The notes below the pieces were generated by a model that saw nothing but the letters and a program-made list of their open reading frames with translations, made no database searches and had not been told where the DNA came from. 64,000 nt of DNA from Metaphire vulgaris (lineage: Eukaryota > Annelida > Clitellata > Crassiclitellata > Megascolecidae): contig CM030837.1 of the NCBI GenBank assembly GCA_018105865.1, positions 6,090,225 to 6,154,224 on the forward strand, read 5' to 3'. Positions within the stretch are counted from its first letter, which is position 1. Each line of letters opens with the position of its first letter. Both the position numbers and the translations under genes were made by a program. Shown here one piece after another: positions 59,407-64,000 of this stretch.

Positions 59407-59409
59407 ATA

Positions 59410-59450
<41 letters not shown>
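59310..59450. repeat. (CT)n then (TA)n microsatellites
   Basis: About 45 CT units followed by 16 TA units. Confidence 0.97.
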
Positions 59451-59451
<1 letters not shown>

Positions 59452-59574
59452 GCAAAAACCGGACTAGTCACATTTAGGTTTGCATTTAATTAATATAGTC
59501 CGGTTTTCTGCGAGCAATGAAACGTCATCCGTCAACGTGAATTTTAAACACGAATGGAGACGACAGTGAAAGAA

Positions 59575-59707
59575 GAAACAGAAGAACAGAAGAAGAGAAG
59601 AAGAAGAGAAGAGGAAGAAGATGGCGAAAGAGAAGAAGAAGAAGAAGAAGAAGAAGAAAAAGAAGAAGAAGAAGAAGAAGAAGAAGAAGAAGAAGAAGAA
59701 GAAGAAG

Positions 59708-59739
<32 letters not shown>

Positions 59740-59851
59740 GAAGAAGAAGAAGAAGAAAAGGAGCAGAAGAAGAAGTAGAAGAAGAGGAAGAAGAAGAAGA
59801 AAATGATGAAGAGGAGGAAGAGAAAGGAGGAAGAAAAGAAGAATAAGAAGG

Positions 59852-59910
<59 letters not shown>
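59575..59910. repeat. (GAA)n then (TAA)n microsatellites
   Basis: GAA-rich 59575-59840, TAA 59850-59908. Long open frames on both strands are artefacts of the repeat. Confidence 0.97.
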
Positions 59911-60244
59911 GTGAAGGCGAAAAGGAGGAAGAGGAAGAAGAAGGTGAATGAGAAGAGAGACTAAGAAGCGTCGAGGGAATTCGCCAAGCATTGTGATTCC
60001 GGTGTGACAAATAAGACAATGTTTTTAAAGACGAACATTTGGTGCGGATTTATTTTCTGCACTTTCGTTTCAGAGATAGAAATCCATCGACTCACGGGAG
60101 AGAAGAAGAAGACAACGACAGACGATAACATTTGGACGAAGTTAATCTCTAGACGCCACGACTGTTTCTGGTGTTTTCCTATCCAACGACGCAGTGACAG
60201 ATTAAAGTACATCACGAGAGGGCGACAAAAGGCCAAGTCGTGCC

Positions 60245-60245
<1 letters not shown>

Positions 60246-60280
<35 letters not shown>

Positions 60281-60403
60281 GTTTAAAGTGGTTCAGTAGG
60301 GTGCTCATTAAGCAGCACGGTTAGATTATGACAGAGATAAATTAACCATTGGCATCAATAAAACATTCAAATGGCTGACTTCTTTCAGCACTTGAAGCAT
60401 ACG

Positions 60404-60502
<99 letters not shown>

Positions 60503-60520
60503 ATAATAATAATAATAATA
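60246..60520. repeat. (AAT)n and (TAC)n microsatellites with LINE tail
   Basis: AAT 60246-60280, followed by TTTAAAGTGGTTCAGTAG (inverted LINE tail); TAA 60404-60450; TAC 60459-60502; AAT to 60520. Confidence 0.93.
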
Positions 60521-60607
60521 AAACATAGCTACACACAAATGAAATTTTGAAAATAGTGCACTGTCAATCTGAGTCACAACTTAAAGCAGCTTCACATGCC
60601 TACCGAT

Positions 60608-60730
60608 AAGCAGCGTGCAGAGGTAGGGGGCCGGTGGGGCGGTGGCCCCGGGCTTCGACAAGATGGGGGCGTCAAAATTGACTCGGCGTATAGACTTGTC
60701 CCCTGGCGCCCACCATTCTGCACGCCGCTG
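60608..60730. mobile_element. hAT-like MITE, 123 bp
   Basis: Ends AAGCAGCGTGCAG and CTGCACGCCGCTG (inverted, two mismatches); perfect target duplication CTACCGAT at 60600-60607 and 60731-60738. Confidence 0.82.
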
Positions 60731-61028
60731 CTACCGATCGAGCCTAAAAACAATTTAATGCAACATACCACAGATAATATAATTGCAGGCAATCTCGTAG
60801 TGAAAAGAGTTTTAATAATTAAATTATTTCAGTGAAATGTTCTAACTCTTCTGTCACTAAATTTTTCGAGAGTACTCTCCAACTGCCTACTATAGGGGGG
60901 CCTAACGTAGACCTCAAATGCACCGATCGAAGTCTCGGCTCTGTCTTCTGCCTTCGTCCAGTTGCTGTGTACTGGTCCTACTGGGTGAACAACCCCCCAC
61001 CCTCAATACACTGCCCATGACGTGTACT

Positions 61029-61284
61029 CAGGGGCGTAGCGTGGTCTCGTGCCGCCCATGGCTCCTGGAAAAAATGCCGCCCCAACCTGCTCCTATTATA
61101 ACTGACAAGCAAAAAAAGTCGTCGCGGCCGAATTTGCCGCCCCTTCTCAATTTTGCCGCCCCTTCGCTAAAACTCTCCGACAACCTGACAAGAAAAAAAG
61201 GTCATCGTCGCTCAATTTTCCGCCCCCTTCATGTGTGCCGCCCATGGCTCGAGCCATAGTAGCCCTTGGCACGCTACGCTACTG
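61029..61284. mobile_element. hAT-like MITE, GCGTAGCGTG family
   Basis: CAGGGGCGTAGCGTGG...GCACGCTACGCTACTG; target duplication (C/T)GTGTACT at 61021-61028 and 61285-61292. Repeated TTTTGCCGCCCC words and two A-run motifs (61102-61124, 61195-61209). Confidence 0.87.
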
Positions 61285-61359
61285 TGTGTACTGGTCCTAC
61301 TGGGTGAACAACCCCCACCCTCAATACACTGCCCATGACGAGAAGTTTAGGTCTACAAT

Positions 61360-61526
61360 CAGTGGCGTAGCCAGGAATTTCATTTGAGGTATAATGTGAT
61401 GGTGGGGGGTTATAAATCTTTAAAAACTTTGAAAATCTTAAAAACACGTTAACAATTTGAAGGTAGTCTGATTTTTTTTGGGGGGGAGGTTATATACCGA
61501 TATAACCCCTCGTCGCTACGCCCCTG
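61360..61526. mobile_element. hAT-like MITE, GGCGTAGCCAGG family
   Basis: CAGTGGCGTAGCCAGG...GTCGCTACGCCCCTG; perfect target duplication TCTACAAT at 61352-61359 and 61527-61534. Interior inverted relative to 42480-42641. Confidence 0.9.
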
Positions 61527-61842
61527 TCTACAATCCAGACTCAACTGCCTAAGACGGGGTGAATTTGTGAACAGCAAAATGTCAGTATATACATTATACA
61601 AAGACAGACTGCAGCAATCTTCGATTCATGTCCATTGCAATAAAACACTGGCGCTATCACTGGCGCTATAGGAGTTGATTGGTTGATTGGAGTCGTTGGC
61701 TGGTTTAATTTAAAGTTGTACAGATTGTAAAGTTGATAATTTTTTAATACAAAAGTACAGCTATTTCTTTTGAAAGTCTTTTCTTCTCTCCGTTTCCACA
61801 AACTTCAGCCATTCGGTTCGATATTGCTCTGTCCTTACATTA

Positions 61843-62235
61843 TAGTGGCGACTCCAAGACACCAGTGGCGACTTCAAGAACTCTTGACGGGGAGATGCAA
61901 TGAATTTCTAGAAAGATCCCGCCAATTGTCAAAGGAATTACATGTAAACGGTTTAGAAGAATTCTGTAGATTTGATTTATAAAATATAATGTTCAGAATT
62001 GACAATGTGCATAAGCCATTTTAGTCTGGTTGTTCAAAGTCATAGTGCAGAATCGAGTTTTCCACTGCTGGAAGCGAATTTGTCGATGACATTGTCTATG
62101 GATATGTCCATATCTTTTTGGATATATGGATCAAAGGCTAATTCGTTTCGGCAATCATCTACCATTGAAGACGCATTTTTGGTGGGCCGGTGGGGGGATG
62201 CATCCCCAGTCATCCCCAACGTAGAACCGCCCCTG
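61843..62235. mobile_element. Decayed MITE of the CGGTTCCA family
   Basis: Left TAGTGGCGACTCCAAGACAC and right CAACGTAGAACCGCCCCTG; shares GGGGGATGCATCCCCAGTCA with the family. Confidence 0.55.
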
Positions 62236-63440
62236 TATAATAACACTATCATAAGATGCTTGGAAGATATATATGTCTCGGGTACCAACGAGCGATCCAT
62301 TACTATAGAAGGCGGATCGATTGTCATCAGATGTCATGTCACGATTTAGTCAAAGCATCGGTCTTGGAGCAGCATTTCTCGCCTATACCCCCCAATTCCC
62401 GGGTCGACATAACGGCGTACATTGGTCGCTGTATCTTTCGACGTCGGTCAATCAAATGCAAAAAAACTTGTAAAAGTTCGAAGACCTCCAGAGAATCTCC
62501 AAAGAGCGGCGCCTGAGGCGTCGCTAATTTCGTCGCCTCTTGGAACTGCCCTTTCCGACTCGGAGCGCCGATGCACTCGAAGGGTATTCTGTTCCGGAAT
62601 TTTTAGCGCCTAATGTTATCTGGAAAAATGGATGTTATAGGCTTGTTCGTGCAGGCCTATATGCAGCAAGACGCGCAAAGCAGCCTAGAATAGTCTATTT
62701 AAAAAAATTCAACAACGGGTTTGAGGATTTAGAATTTAGAAATTAGACCAGATGTGGTGGAACTAAGGCCAGATGTGGGGACTAAGGACTATAGTGCGTT
62801 GACTCTCGATTTAGTCCAGGCAGCAGAGCTATACTGGTATGAATTCTGTCATCAAATTCTCGTTTTATTTTCAAAATATAGATATATTTCTGTGTAAATT
62901 CTCCGTCGTTCGCAGATATAGTCCTATTCCACGGCGTCACAGACGCAAAAACATCAGAGTTACTCTAGCCTCCTACAAACATTAAACAATATTTACTGAA
63001 AAATACCACATGCAATCATGGACCTTACGCTAATGATAAATGCTGTTTATATTAATAATAATCAACACAATAAAAATATACTATATTATAATATTATTAA
63101 GATAAAAATAAACGCATTATAGGCCTATATATTTGATAATTATTATTGGCCTAATCTTTATAACGGTAAAATAGTGTATTCCATATTATCTGCAAAATAA
63201 AGATTTTCAAAGTATGCCAAAGTTCTTTTAGATAGATAATTTAGGTAATTTTCAGTATGTATTCAAATATATTAACTATTTTCGCATTTTTGCTATTGAT
63301 GGCGAGGGTGCATGGTCCAAAACCCTTCCCAGAACTATTCTGGATTTATTTCGAGATAAGTTTCATTAATTAAAAGATGAGAAATTTTACTGGAGCGTGT
63401 TTCTTTGCTGAAATAGATAATAATTCAATTAGGCCTAGGC
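62236..63440. other. No gene recognised
   Basis: Mixed sequence. Open frames at 62256-62746 are short, overlap one another and match nothing I know; the rest is AT-rich. Confidence 0.5.
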
Positions 63441-63443
63441 CTC

Positions 63444-63448
<5 letters not shown>

Positions 63449-63503
<55 letters not shown>

Positions 63504-63534
63504 TCCGGACATATCGGGAATGAAGTACTGAGGG

Positions 63535-63572
<38 letters not shown>
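63449..63572. repeat. (TA)n microsatellites
   Basis: TA runs at 63449-63500 and 63538-63571, separated by 37 bp. The following stretch to 63720 holds MITE remnants with a motif at 63692-63712. Confidence 0.96.
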
Positions 63573-63573
<1 letters not shown>

Positions 63574-64000
63574 TAGCGTGACTTTTGGGGGCCCAGGGTG
63601 GGGGGCATCTTTGACATGGGGGCCCCAGAGTTTCAAGTTGACGAGCAAAACAAAAAAAAAAAAAAACGTTATCGTCTCCACCTTTTAACCCTGACGAGAA
63701 AAAAAGGTCCTCACCACATCATTTCTCATTTCTAGGGTTAGGGAGAGTTGAGGTTAGGGTTAATCAGACCCTCTTCGCCCGATCGGCGGCTGTCAACAAA
63801 GTGCCCCTATATGGCCATATATATATGTGTGGTCAAATTATCGTTATTTTAAACAGTTGGAAGATTTAGAGATGATGAGCAGCGATCATGAAGCTCTTTG
63901 AAGATCAGAATTTAGTCTTCTCACTCACGAAACTGCACGTTTTAGGCCTGTTGCTAAATAAATTTGCCATGGGTTAAGGTAATGGTTTAAGTTAAGTCTT

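Noticed and set aside
59464..60019. Long open frames on both strands
   Set aside because: Translations of GAA and TAA microsatellites (poly-Phe, poly-Leu, poly-Glu).

Overview
The window is animal nuclear DNA. It is AT-rich (roughly 37-40% GC by eye), has spliced genes with long introns, many microsatellites and a dense load of dead transposable elements. The gene content (an ABCC4/MRP4-type transporter, a two-domain C-type lectin membrane protein, an intronless class A GPCR) and the abundance of short hAT-like elements suggest a marine invertebrate. I cannot assign a phylum from sequence alone.

Layout: (1) 1-23086, plus strand: the 3' 21 exons of an ABCC4-like ABC transporter. The 5' part (about the first 200 residues) lies outside the window. 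Every junction is phase-consistent, but three single-base frameshifts interrupt the exons. Its introns hold a decayed 2.4-kb DNA transposon, a piggyBac-like mini-element, hAT MITEs, a foldback element and several LINE 3' fragments. Intron 20 holds a possible antisense terminal exon. (2) 27.7-32.3 kb, plus strand: a five-exon gene for a small, disordered, basic-then-acidic, probably nuclear protein. Five E-boxes (GTCACGTGAC-type) lie just upstream. (3) 36.56-47.3 kb, plus strand: a type I membrane protein with signal peptide, two C-type lectin domains, Ser/Thr stalk, one TM helix and a short tail. A downstream exon (48185 on) coding for 7/8-residue repeats is phase-compatible with an internal donor in the TM exon and may give a long-tailed isoform. 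(4) 51847-53010, minus strand: an intronless divergent rhodopsin-like GPCR. (5) 53-64 kb: mostly microsatellites and MITE remnants, with one weak candidate first exon at 59130.

The most notable pattern is in the repeats. At least a dozen short elements have CAG...CTG termini and 8-bp target duplications visible by eye (hAT hallmarks), some nested in one another. Several with different outer sequences share an internal motif close to GACAAGCAAAAAAGGTC, often in two or three copies per element in one orientation. Single-base frameshifts occur in all three places where homology or repeat structure lets them be seen (transporter, lectin domain 1, repeat exon). Consensus indel errors in the assembly therefore explain them more easily than three independent pseudogenes.
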